From assembly GCF_016785085.1 (NCBI RefSeq), contig NZ_JAENHO010000003.1:248001-312000 (forward strand): DNA of 64,000 nt, in the 5' to 3' direction. The position numbers and the translations under genes were made by a program. Positions 50,928-58,929 of the stretch are shown piece after piece. Origin of the DNA: Paractinoplanes lichenicola. Its GTDB lineage: Bacteria; Actinomycetota; Actinomycetes; Mycobacteriales; Micromonosporaceae. Each line of letters begins with the position of its first letter. The stretch's first letter is position 1. The notes under the pieces were generated by a model. It was not told the DNA's origin. It saw only the letters and a program-made list of their open reading frames with translations, and ran no database searches.

Positions 50928-52868
50928 TCACAACAGCGTCAACTGGCGATCATCGTCGGGCTCGGGGGCCGGGGCCACGGTGCGCGCCTCGCCCGGCTCG
51001 GCCCGGTGCAGGCCGTGCCGGCGGGCCGCCATGCGCACCCGCGCGGTGACCTCGCGCTGGTAGGTCTGTGGCGCGTAGGACCCGTTGCCGTAGAGCTCGC
51101 GATAGCGCGGCGCCAGATCGGGCCGGGTGCTGGTGAGCCACGCGGCATACCACTCCCGGGCGCCGGGGCGCAGATGCAGCGGGAGCGCGGTGACGCTGGT
51201 GGCGCCGGCGGCCGCGATCGCCGCGACGGTCTCGTCGATCGACTCGTCGGTGTCGGTGAGGCCGGGCAGGATCGGCGCCATCAGCACGCCGACGGCGAAC
51301 CCGGCGTCGGTCAGCCGGCGAACCGCGTCGAGCCGGCGGCGCGGGCTGGGGGTGCCCGACTCGACGGCCCGCCAGACCTGCTCGTCGAGGAAGCCGACGG
51401 AGAACGACAGCCCGACCCGGGTGACCTCGGCCGCCTGGGTCAGCAGCTCGAGGTCGCGCAGGATCAGCGTGCCCTTGGTGAGGATCGAGAACGGGTTGGC
51501 GTGGTCGCGCAGGGCGGCCAGGATCTCGGGCATCAGCCGATAGCGGCCCTCGGCGCGCTGATAGACGTCGACGTTGGTGCCCATGGCGATGTGTGCGCCC
51601 CGCCACCGCGGCGCGGCCAGCTCGCGGCGGATCAGCTCGCCCGCGTTGACCTTGACGACGATCTTGGTGTCGAAGTCGTGGCCGGAGTCGAGGTCGAGAT
51701 AGCTGTGGGTGTGCCGGGCGAAGCAGTTGTGGCTGACCACGCCGTCGGCGATGAAGTCGCCAGTGCCGGTGGAGATGTCGAACAGCGGCAGGGTGAGCCC
51801 GAGATCCTCGATGTCGACCACGGCGAGCTGGCGGCCGGCCCGCACGCCGACGCCCGAGGCGTCGAGCGGGGCACCGTCGATGCCGGTGAGATGCCGGAAG
51901 CGCAGCGCGGCCCACAGGTCGCGGTCGATCTCGACCGTGCCGGTGCCACCGCCACCCCGGACGCGGACGGGCGTGCGACTGGGTAGACCGAGATAGGTCA
52001 GCGCGGCGGTGACCCGGGACAGGAACAGCCGGTCGCCGCTGGTGAAGCTGATCGCCAGGCGGTCGGCCGTGCCCACGGCCCCGAAGGCGCCGGCCAGAAA
52101 GCCCCTGTACCACCCCGTGGTGGGCAGGTCGGGCCAGCGCAGCGCCTCGTGCAGGCGGACGTCGTCGAGATAGCCGTCGGCCCGGACCCAGGCGTCGCCC
52201 TCGCGGGACTGCGGGGCCGCGCCCTCGCCCCGGCCGGCGTCGCCCCGGATCAGGCCGCACAGGAAGCCCGCCCGATAGTCGGGGGACTCCTTGGGCGGCT
52301 CGGCGAAGTGGCCGACGCCGAACATGAGGTCGCCCACGGCGAGCGCGGGCTGGTGGGGCTCGGCCGGGCTGACGTGGCGCCAGCCGCGGTCGGTGAGGAA
52401 CCGGTGGTCGCCGCTGGAGACCAGGCGGGTGCCGTCGGCCAGGGTGACCCGGAAGGCGGCCTTGGTGGTCGACCACTGGTCGAGCACCGTGGTGGGCACG
52501 TAGCGCCGGGTGGAGCCGGCGCCCATCGTGCCCATGATGGCGTCACCCTTACGCAGATCGGCCAGCCGTCGGGTGGTGCCGTCGGCCATCAGGATCGGGG
52601 TGTCGCCCGACAGGCAATACGCACAGGCGTGGGAGCAGCCGCGATAGGGATTGATGGTCCACTCGAACGGCACCCGGGACGCGCCCGGCACGCGATTGAT
52701 CAGGCTCTTCGCCTGGATCTCGTAGAACGTCATGCCGGCGAAGCCGGGGGTGTCGAACGTGCGGACAGCGGCGCCGGGCAGCGCCAACGGCAGGGGTGGA
52801 GCCGCCGGCGCTGCCCTGTCGAGGAGCGAGCCGCCGTCGGAAGGGGCCGACAGGTTGGACCATCGCAT
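50928..52868 (-). CDS. Intein-containing Rv2578c-family radical SAM protein
   Basis: 646-residue precursor. The radical SAM cluster motif CSHACAYC (Cys 78, 82, 85) is split: an intein runs from Cys85 to Asn381, and Cys382 (CFARHTHSY) becomes the third cluster ligand after splicing. The mature enzyme would be 349 residues, continuing with KIVVKVNAGELIRREL, MGTNVDVYQRAEGRYRL, ILTKGTLILRDLELL and GTPSPRRRLDAVRRL, a SplB-like fold. A perfect LexA box lies 9 bp before the ATG, matching the remembered SOS control of Rv2578c. The product of the reaction is unknown. Confidence 0.93.
   Translation of the reverse strand: MRWSNLSAPSDGGSLLDRAAPAAPPLPLALPGAAVRTFDTPGFAGMTFYEIQAKSLINRVPGASRVPFEWTINPYRGCSHACAYCLSGDTPILMADGTTRRLADLRKGDAIMGTMGAGSTRRYVPTTVLDQWSTTKAAFRVTLADGTRLVSSGDHRFLTDRGWRHVSPAEPHQPALAVGDLMFGVGHFAEPPKESPDYRAGFLCGLIRGDAGRGEGAAPQSREGDAWVRADGYLDDVRLHEALRWPDLPTTGWYRGFLAGAFGAVGTADRLAISFTSGDRLFLSRVTAALTYLGLPSRTPVRVRGGGGTGTVEIDRDLWAALRFRHLTGIDGAPLDASGVGVRAGRQLAVVDIEDLGLTLPLFDISTGTGDFIADGVVSHNCFARHTHSYLDLDSGHDFDTKIVVKVNAGELIRRELAAPRWRGAHIAMGTNVDVYQRAEGRYRLMPEILAALRDHANPFSILTKGTLILRDLELLTQAAEVTRVGLSFSVGFLDEQVWRAVESGTPSPRRRLDAVRRLTDAGFAVGVLMAPILPGLTDTDESIDETVAAIAAAGATSVTALPLHLRPGAREWYAAWLTSTRPDLAPRYRELYGNGSYAPQTYQREVTARVRMAARRHGLHRAEPGEARTVAPAPEPDDDRQLTLL
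51726..52616 (-). other. Intein (297 residues) within the radical SAM gene
   Basis: Block A is CLSGDTPILMADG with catalytic Cys1. Block B is SSGDHRFLTDRGW with the conserved His. The C-terminal blocks are LPLFDISTGTGDFIADG and VVSHN, with penultimate His and terminal Asn, followed by Cys+1. The central part holds two LAGLIDADG-like helices: FLCGLIRGDA keeps an Asp, but FLAGAFGAVG has lost the acidic residue. Splicing should work; homing endonuclease activity is probably lost. Confidence 0.92.
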
Positions 52869-52877
52869 GGCGAAGAG

Positions 52878-52893
52878 TCGAACACATGTTCGA
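52878..52893. promoter_or_regulatory. LexA/SOS box
   Basis: TCGAACACATGTTCGA fits the actinobacterial SOS box TCGAAC-N4-GTTCGA at every defined position. It lies 9 bp before the radical SAM start codon, so LexA would block its promoter until DNA damage. Confidence 0.92.
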
Positions 52894-52938
52894 TCCGGTT
52901 GTCCAGTCAGGTGTGGCGTGTCGCCCCGGGCATGCGAA

Positions 52939-52969
52939 AGGCCCGCGAACCGAACCGGTTCGCGGGCCT
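52939..52969 (-). terminator. Terminator after thioredoxin gene
   Basis: AGGCCCGCGAACC (52939-52951) pairs perfectly with GGTTCGCGGGCCT (52957-52969), a 13-bp stem with a 5-nt loop. On the minus strand the stem is followed by TTCGC. It lies 13 bp after the thioredoxin stop. Confidence 0.88.
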
Positions 52970-52981
52970 CTGACCAGGAAG

Positions 52982-53344
52982 CTAGTGGCTGTGAGCCGCG
53001 AGCTGCTGGCGCACCTCGTCCATGTCGAGCTTCTCCACCTGCTCGATCAGGTTTTCCAGGGCCGACTCGGGAAGAGCGCCGGGCTGGGAGAAGACGATGA
53101 CGCCGTCGCGGACGGCCATGATCGTCGGGATCGAGCGAATGTCGAACTTCGCGGCGAGCGCCTGCTCGGCCTCGGTGTCGACCTTGCCGAAGGTGATGCC
53201 CTCGTGCTTCTCGGACGACCGCTCGTAGGTCGGAGCGAAGCGGACGCACGGCCCGCACCAGCTTGCCCAGAAGTCCACCAGGACGATGCCGTCCTTGCCG
53301 GTGACCTCGTCGAAGTTCTCAGCGGTCAGCGCAACCGTCGCCAT
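52982..53344 (-). CDS. trxA: Thioredoxin
   Basis: 120 residues, one thioredoxin fold. The active site is DFWASWCGPCVRFAP (Cys31, Cys34 approximately), the cis-Pro loop RSIPTIMAVRDG follows, and the C-terminus has a slightly longer acidic helix (KLDMDEVRQQLAAHSH). It reduces protein disulphides in the cytoplasm. ATG 53344 has GGAG 5 nt upstream. The gene ends in a strong hairpin and stands alone. Confidence 0.95.
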   Translation of the reverse strand: MATVALTAENFDEVTGKDGIVLVDFWASWCGPCVRFAPTYERSSEKHEGITFGKVDTEAEQALAAKFDIRSIPTIMAVRDGVIVFSQPGALPESALENLIEQVEKLDMDEVRQQLAAHSH

Positions 53345-53810
53345 GATGTCTCCGTCCACGGGAAATTGGCTTTCGTGCGATGAAACCCATAGTTCACGTC
53401 AGCAATTCCCGCTTCAGGGCCGGGCGACACGTGGTCTGGAGCACCAAATCGAGACACCGAGTGGGGCTTGGGCAACCCATCGTAACGATTAGTGAGCAGA
53501 CTGCTCTCGATTACCGAGCAAGTTGTGACGTCCGTTTTGCGCTGGAGAATCCGGACATGGCCGTGAAGGGCGGACGGTACCGCCAATGACCTCGGCGATC
53601 CTTCCTGCCGAGGGTAATAGGAAAGAATGTTAAATGTGACCTGAGTCACTGGCGAATTTCCTTCACATGCATACGCAGGGTGAGGCAGACTCTCGTGCAA
53701 CAGAGCGTGGGCGGCGGGTGCCGGGGAGGGCCCCGCCGCTCATTGCGTCTCCCCCGTTCTCAACACGGGGGCGAACCAGCGGCGTGCGGGGCTGGGTAGC
53801 GTAACCGCCC
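53345..53810. other. 466-bp intergenic region with CRP-like site and hairpins
   Basis: No protein gene seen. It is AT-richer than the surroundings at 53480-53700. It contains a CRP-like palindrome (53635-53650), a hairpin GCGGCGGG/CCCGCCGC near 53711-53742 and CCCCCGT/ACGGGGG near 53754-53774. The length, base composition and hairpins leave room for a small RNA or long leader on either strand. Confidence 0.5.
53635..53650. promoter_or_regulatory. CRP/FNR-like operator
   Basis: TGTGACCTGAGTCACT fits TGTGA-N6-TCACA except for the last base. It lies 290 bp before the thioredoxin start and 160 bp before the RNA methyltransferase start, in the divergent region between them. Confidence 0.4.
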
Positions 53811-54443
53811 ATGATTGCCGCTGAGGACGAGTCCGCCGAGGTCGGCGTCGGGCCGTGGACCGGTGACCCGCCCGACGACCCGCGCTACGACCCTGAGCTG
53901 CTCGCGGGGGGCGATCGCCGAAACGTCGTCGACCGCTACCGCTACTGGAGCCGCGAGGCGGTCGTCGCCGATCTGGACACCCGCCGCCACGACTTCCACG
54001 TCGCCATCGAGAACTGGCAGCACGACTTCAACATCGGCACCGTGGTGCGCAACGCCAACGCCTTTCTGGCCGCCGAGGTGCACATCGTGGGGCTGCGGCG
54101 GTGGAACAGGCGCGGCGCCATGGTCACGGACCGTTACCAGCACGTGCGGCACCACCCGACGATCGAGGAGTTCGTCGCCTGGGCCACCGGGCTCGACCTG
54201 CCGGTGATCGGGATCGACAACCTGCCGGGCTCGCGGCCGATGGAGACGACCACCCTGCCGAGGCGGTGCGTCCTGCTCTTCGGCCAGGAGGGCCCGGGGC
54301 TGTCCGAGCCGGCCCGGGCGGCGTGTGCCGAGTTGTTCTCGATCGCCCAGTACGGCTCGACCCGGTCGATCAACGCGGGCGTGGCCAGCGGCATCGCGAT
54401 GCACGCCTGGATCCGCGCGCACGCGGGACCCCCGCCCGGGTGA
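53811..54443 (+). CDS. SPOUT-family RNA 2'-O-methyltransferase (TrmH/SpoU)
   Basis: 210 residues. The three SPOUT motifs are present: NIGTVVRNANAFLAAEVHIVG (~72-92), LLFGQEGPGLS (~160) and IAQYGSTRSINAGVASGIAM (~180-199), which form the knotted SAM site. The ~60-residue N-terminal extension is acidic. The target RNA is unknown. TAGCGT (53797-53802) lies 8 nt before the ATG, so it is probably leaderless. Confidence 0.92.
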   Translation: MIAAEDESAEVGVGPWTGDPPDDPRYDPELLAGGDRRNVVDRYRYWSREAVVADLDTRRHDFHVAIENWQHDFNIGTVVRNANAFLAAEVHIVGLRRWNRRGAMVTDRYQHVRHHPTIEEFVAWATGLDLPVIGIDNLPGSRPMETTTLPRRCVLLFGQEGPGLSEPARAACAELFSIAQYGSTRSINAGVASGIAMHAWIRAHAGPPPG

Positions 54444-54512
54444 ATCTTGCTGATAGGCCCGGGTTCTGCGGATTCGCTTGACGCGGCCTCGCGCGGGCCG
54501 CACGGTAAGAGC

Positions 54513-55187
54513 GTGGGTGTCACAGTGAGTTGCCCCAGATGTGGTGCACAGGTGCGCAAGCCCGACCTGATGCACAGCGAATGGCGGTGTGACAACTGCG
54601 GCGATGTCCCGCCGTTCCACGTCGCGGAGCACATCAACGCCGACATCGTCGACAGCATGCTGCGCCGCCAGCCGGCCCCCGGGGCGGGAGTGCCGTTCTG
54701 GTGCCCGTGGCCGTTGCCCGCGGGGTGGATGGTCACCGGTGTCGGCTGGGCGGGTGACGACCGCCGCGGCGTCCGGGCGGCCGCGCTCGCCTGCAGCGGC
54801 CCCGAGCCCCTGGGTGGTGGGCCCGCCGATGTCGTGCTGATCGCCGAGCAACCCGGCGTCGGCCTCGGCACCAGGTTCGCCGGCATCCCCGGCATCGATC
54901 CGGGTCACCTGATCGCCGAGGCGCTCGCCGACGGTAACGGGCACCCGGGTCCACATGCCAAGATCAAAGCGGCCGGCCACCCCACTCCACTGTGGTGCGT
55001 CAAGTCCCCGGAGGATCGAAGCGCATACGTGAGTGAGGCGAAAGGAATGTGGCTCTATGCGATAGCCTGGCCCGCAAGCGCGGGCTACTTCCTCGCGGAG
55101 CATGTCGTCCTGCACGACCTCTCCGAGGGGCTGCCGCCCGAGCTCGTGTACGGAGCGCCGTCGCCGTACCTGCAGGGCAAGGCCTAG
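54513..55187 (+). CDS. Zinc-ribbon protein of the DUF6758 type
   Basis: 224 residues. The N-terminal zinc ribbon has two CxxC pairs (SCPRCGAQ, RCDNCGDV). The rest has no recognised fold but is conserved in character: FWCPWPLPAGWMVTGVGWAGDDR, ADVVLIAEQPGVGLG and GMWLYAIAWPASAGYFLAE. The family number is from memory. GTG 54513 or GTG 54525 could be the start. Function unknown. Confidence 0.8.
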   Translation: MGVTVSCPRCGAQVRKPDLMHSEWRCDNCGDVPPFHVAEHINADIVDSMLRRQPAPGAGVPFWCPWPLPAGWMVTGVGWAGDDRRGVRAAALACSGPEPLGGGPADVVLIAEQPGVGLGTRFAGIPGIDPGHLIAEALADGNGHPGPHAKIKAAGHPTPLWCVKSPEDRSAYVSEAKGMWLYAIAWPASAGYFLAEHVVLHDLSEGLPPELVYGAPSPYLQGKA

Positions 55188-55319
55188 CCAAGTTGGGCCC
55201 TGACCTGCGGGAATGGAATCGGCTTTTCGGCCACAATGTTCACACCGAGCGACGAAGCTGATACCGTCAGTACTGCCGCGGCGCTGACCGTCACCCGCAC
55301 CCACAGGAGAAGGCCCGCC

Positions 55320-55478
55320 ATGATCAAGAAGGTTCTGACCTGGCTTGGTATCGCGTTCTTGATCTTTTTCATCGCCTTCAACCCGAACTCGGCAGCGTCG
55401 GTGTTCGAGTCACTCGGAGGCACGATCGCCGATATTGCCCGAGGCTTCGGCACGTTCTTCACCAACCTCGTCGCTTAG
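55320..55478 (+). CDS. Small single-helix membrane protein (52 aa)
   Basis: 52 residues: basic start MIKKVL, one membrane helix (~5-22, TWLGIAFLIFFIAF), then a short amphipathic part. GGAGAAGG lies 6 nt before the ATG, a good ribosome site. TACCGT at ~55262 may be its -10. Its TAG stop (55476-55478) is also the start of the -10 box of the PH-domain gene. Confidence 0.8.
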   Translation: MIKKVLTWLGIAFLIFFIAFNPNSAASVFESLGGTIADIARGFGTFFTNLVA

Positions 55479-55487
55479 CATCACCAC

Positions 55488-56372
55488 ATGGGTGGTCCAG
55501 CTGAGCCGCACGAGCCTCGAGGCGAGGGCGCCGGTCGTCCTCGGGACGACGACGAGAACTTCGGGTACAACGACCCGGCGTTCGATGAGGACCCCGATCG
55601 TGCACGGCGGCGCCGGCCCTATTCGGACGGCCCTGGCTTCAATCCGGACGCCGGCTTCAACCCGGACGCCGGTTACTCGGAAGATGCGGGCTACGCGCGG
55701 GACACCGGCTATCGCGCCGGTTACGACGACACCGCCGACGAGTACGAGCCGCCCATCTTCACCGAGGAAGAGCTCGAGGGCCTGGGTCCCGAGGGTGGCG
55801 GCGGCGGACCGCGCCGCGTGCTCCCGCTCGAGGACGAACCGACCACTCTGGTCGCTCGCTATCTCTTCCCCACCGAGCGCTATCGCGGCGAGTGGAAGCG
55901 GCACTGGATCCACCTGACCACGCCGCTGGGCATCGGGGCGGGCGCCACCCTCCTCCTCGGCTATCTGGCCGGCTTCCTCACCCGGCAGAACATCAACGGC
56001 CTGGTCACCGCGGCCGTCCTGATCTGGCTCGGCGTGATCAGCTGGGTCGCCTGGAAAGTCTTCGACTGGTATTTCGACCGCTTCATCCTGACCAACAAAC
56101 GGGTCATGGTGGTCAACGGCATCATCACCCGCCGGGTCGCCATGATGCCCCTGCTGCGGGTCACCGACATGAAATACGAGCAGTCCGCGCTGGGCCGCAT
56201 GCTCAGCTACGGCACGTTCGTGCTCGAGTCGGCCGGTCAGGATCAGGCGCTGCGCGAGGTCAAGCACCTGCCCAACCCCAACGAGCTCTACTTGCGCGTG
56301 GTCGAGGAGATGTACGAGCCGCAGGCGGTCGAGGCGCGTCTCGGCAAGGACAGCGACGGCGACGACGCTTGA
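55488..56372 (+). CDS. Membrane protein with bacterial PH domain
   Basis: 294 residues. The N-terminal ~125 are disordered and acidic with degenerate repeats (GFNPDAGFNPDAGYSEDAGY). Two membrane helices (~152-170 and ~177-197) follow, then the bPH2/YdbS-like domain: DRFILTNKRVMVVNGIITRRVAMMPLLRVTDMKYEQS, GTFVLESAGQDQALREV. It is usually a membrane-stress or lipid-associated protein, but no role is proven. TAGCAT (55476-55481) lies 6 nt before the ATG, so it is probably leaderless. Confidence 0.88.
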   Translation: MGGPAEPHEPRGEGAGRPRDDDENFGYNDPAFDEDPDRARRRRPYSDGPGFNPDAGFNPDAGYSEDAGYARDTGYRAGYDDTADEYEPPIFTEEELEGLGPEGGGGGPRRVLPLEDEPTTLVARYLFPTERYRGEWKRHWIHLTTPLGIGAGATLLLGYLAGFLTRQNINGLVTAAVLIWLGVISWVAWKVFDWYFDRFILTNKRVMVVNGIITRRVAMMPLLRVTDMKYEQSALGRMLSYGTFVLESAGQDQALREVKHLPNPNELYLRVVEEMYEPQAVEARLGKDSDGDDA

Positions 56373-56454
56373 CGGGCGTACGGGAACGGGGTTGTGACGC
56401 AGGGATCGTCGCGCCCGGCAGCAACGGGTGGCGCGAGGCCGGTAGCGTTTTGCG

Positions 56455-57309
56455 GTGACCCGAATCGACCTGCACTGCCATTCCACGGCCAGCGACGGCA
56501 CCCTCACCCCTGCCGAGCTGGTCAAGGCGGGCGCCGCGGCCGGTCTCGACGTCATGGCGATAACCGACCACGACACCACCGGCGGCTGGCAGGCCGCGGC
56601 CGACGCCCGGCCCGAGGGTCTGCGGCTGGTGCGCGGGGCCGAGCTGTCCTGCCGGTGGCACGGCGCCGAGGAATGGCCGATCGCGCTGCACATGCTGGCC
56701 TACCTGTTCGACCCGGCCGAGCCGCGCCTCGCCGGTGACCTGGCCCGCCTGCGTACGGATCGGGAACAGCGGGCCGAGAAGATCGTGCGCAAGCTGGCCG
56801 CCGACGGCGTCCCGATCACGTGGGACGAGGTCTTCGGCTACGCCCGGGGCGGCTCGGTCGGGCGGCCGCACATCGCGCAGGCCCTGATCCGGGCGGGACT
56901 CGTGCGCACCACCAACGAGGCGTTCGCCTCCCGCTGGCTGGGCGCGCGCTACTTCGTACCGAAAGCAGATCTTGATGTTTTCGAGGCCGTGCGAGCAGTG
57001 CGTGCGGCCGGGGGCGTGGCCGTTTTCGCCCACCCCCGAGCCACCGTACGAGGGAGGGTCGTGCCGGATCGGTTGATCGTCGAGCTGGCCGAGGCGGGGA
57101 TGTTCGGGCTCGAGGCCGACCACGAGGACCACTCGCCGGCCGAGCGGGAACACGTGCGCGCGCTCGCCGGCGACCTCGGGCTCGTGGTCACCGGATCGTC
57201 CGACTTCCACGGGACGCACAAGACCGTCCAACTGGGTGACTTCACGACCGACCCCGAGGCGTACGAGAAAATCGTGTCGGCCGCCACCGGCGTCCCCGTC
57301 CTGGGGTGA
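56455..57309 (+). CDS. PHP-domain phosphoesterase (YciV/RNase AM-like)
   Basis: 284 residues. PHP metal-binding motifs in order: IDLHCHSTASDGT, AITDHDTTGG, GAELSC, FAHPR and SSDFHG. The insert with GRPHIAQALI is typical of the 3',5'-nucleotide bisphosphate phosphatase / 5'-exoribonuclease group. TAGCGT (56443-56448) lies 6 nt before the GTG, so it is probably leaderless. Confidence 0.92.
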   Translation: MTRIDLHCHSTASDGTLTPAELVKAGAAAGLDVMAITDHDTTGGWQAAADARPEGLRLVRGAELSCRWHGAEEWPIALHMLAYLFDPAEPRLAGDLARLRTDREQRAEKIVRKLAADGVPITWDEVFGYARGGSVGRPHIAQALIRAGLVRTTNEAFASRWLGARYFVPKADLDVFEAVRAVRAAGGVAVFAHPRATVRGRVVPDRLIVELAEAGMFGLEADHEDHSPAEREHVRALAGDLGLVVTGSSDFHGTHKTVQLGDFTTDPEAYEKIVSAATGVPVLG

Positions 57310-57361
57310 CTCTGGACGCACCCGACTGCGATCGAGCGGGTGCGGCACCTACCTTGATCGG

Positions 57362-57979
57362 GTGAATCTCAAGCTGCTCGGCGAGGTCTTCGTGACCTTG
57401 CTGGTCATTGTCGACCCGCCCGGCATGGTGCCGGTGTTCCTCGCCCTGACCGGCACGATGGACGGCCGCGCCCGGATGAAGGCGGGCACGCAGGCCGTCC
57501 TGCTCGCGCTCGGGGTGATCGTCGGGTTCGCGGTGGCCGGGCAGACCCTGCTCGACTATCTGCACGTGGAGCTGCCGGCCCTGCAGGGCGCGGGTGGTCT
57601 GCTGCTCATCCTGGTGGCGTTGCAGCTGCTCACCGGCAAGGCCGACGAGCCGTCCGACCAGGGCGGCACCACCAACGTGGCGCTCGTGCCCATCGGCACG
57701 CCGCTGCTGGCCGGGCCGGGTGCGATCGTGGCGACGATGCTGTTCGTGCAGCGGGCCGAGAGCGCCGACGAATACCTGGTCATCGGCATCGGGATCCTGC
57801 TGGTCATGCTGGCCGTGTGGCTCGTGCTGCGGTTCTCCGGAGTGATCGTCAAGCTGCTCCGGCCGGCCGGCATCGAGGTGCTCACCCGCATCGCCGGCCT
57901 GCTGCTGGCGGCCATCGCGGTGCAGCTGATCGCCGACGCGATCGACGCTTTCGTCCAGCTTTACATCAACGCGCCCTGA
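57362..57979 (+). CDS. MarC-family integral membrane protein
   Basis: 205 residues with six membrane helices. The family motifs VTLLVIVDPPGMVPVFLAL (first helix), TNVALVPIGTPLLAGPGAI (helix 4 region) and LTRIAGLLLAAIAVQLIADAI are clear. Function of MarC proteins is unsettled. TACCTT (57350-57355) lies 6 nt before the GTG, so it is probably leaderless. Confidence 0.92.
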   Translation: MNLKLLGEVFVTLLVIVDPPGMVPVFLALTGTMDGRARMKAGTQAVLLALGVIVGFAVAGQTLLDYLHVELPALQGAGGLLLILVALQLLTGKADEPSDQGGTTNVALVPIGTPLLAGPGAIVATMLFVQRAESADEYLVIGIGILLVMLAVWLVLRFSGVIVKLLRPAGIEVLTRIAGLLLAAIAVQLIADAIDAFVQLYINAP

Positions 57980-58016
57980 CGGCGTTTTTGTCGTACCCGG
58001 CTGGCAGGATTGCTTC

Positions 58017-58895
58017 GTGCCCCCCACCAAGTCCCGCGGAGCGGTCCCCGAGCAACTCGGCTTCGACGGCATGCCCGAGCGGCTCTTCGTGTGCACGCCG
58101 AGCAAGCTCGGGGCGTTCGAGGACTGCCCGCGTCGCTATCGCTATTCCTACGTCGACCGTCCCTCGCCGCCCAAGGGCCCGCCCTGGGCGCACAATTCGC
58201 TGGGCGCGAGCGTCCACACGGCTTTGAAGAACTGGTATGCGCTGCCCGCCGACCGGCGCGAGCCCGAGGCGCTGCCGGGGCTGCTCAAGGCCACGTGGGT
58301 CCGCGAGGGCTATCGCGACGTCGAGCAGGAACGGGTGGCCTATCGGGCGGCGCTGCGCTGGCTCGAGACGTACGTGCGGGGTCTTGATCCGCTCGACGAG
58401 CCGCTCGGGGTGGAACGGGTCGTGGCCACCAAGACGTCGGTGCTGGCGTTCAACGGCCGGGCCGACCGGATCGACGCGCGCCAGGGTCCCGACGGTCCCG
58501 AGGCGGTGATCGTCGACTACAAGACCGGCCGCTCCGGGCTCGACGCCGACGACGCGCGGGGGTCGCAGGCGCTGGCGCTCTATGCGTATGCGGCTCAGCG
58601 GGTCTTCCGCCGCCCGAGCTATCGGGTCGAGCTGCACCATCTGCCGACCGGCACGGTCGCGTCGCACGAGCACACCGAGGAGTCGCTGGCCCGCAAGGTG
58701 AGCCGGGCGGAAGACACGGCCCGCGACATCATGGCTGCCGAACGAGCGGTGGCGGCCGGCGCCGATCCCGACGCCGAGTTCCCGACCAATCCGGGGGCGC
58801 TCTGCTCATGGTGCGACTTCCGCCGGTCGTGCCCGGCGGGTCAGGAGGCTCCCGCCAAAGACCAGTGGGAGTCGGTCAACCACCTGACGGTCTGA
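58017..58895 (+). CDS. RecB/Cas4-like Fe-S exonuclease
   Basis: 292 residues, PD-(D/E)XK nuclease. The first Fe-S Cys is in FEDCPRRYRYSY; the other three are in LCSWCDFRRSCP at the C-terminus, as in AddB and Cas4. Nuclease motifs: GASVHTAL (His), GRADRID (Asp) and VIVDYKTGR (D-x-K). It probably degrades DNA ends in repair. No CRISPR array is present. CAGGAT 6 nt before the GTG may be a -10. Confidence 0.92.
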   Translation: MPPTKSRGAVPEQLGFDGMPERLFVCTPSKLGAFEDCPRRYRYSYVDRPSPPKGPPWAHNSLGASVHTALKNWYALPADRREPEALPGLLKATWVREGYRDVEQERVAYRAALRWLETYVRGLDPLDEPLGVERVVATKTSVLAFNGRADRIDARQGPDGPEAVIVDYKTGRSGLDADDARGSQALALYAYAAQRVFRRPSYRVELHHLPTGTVASHEHTEESLARKVSRAEDTARDIMAAERAVAAGADPDAEFPTNPGALCSWCDFRRSCPAGQEAPAKDQWESVNHLTV

Positions 58896-58929
58896 CCCGC
58901 GACCCCCTTTTTGTTCTCGGCCGGCCCCG

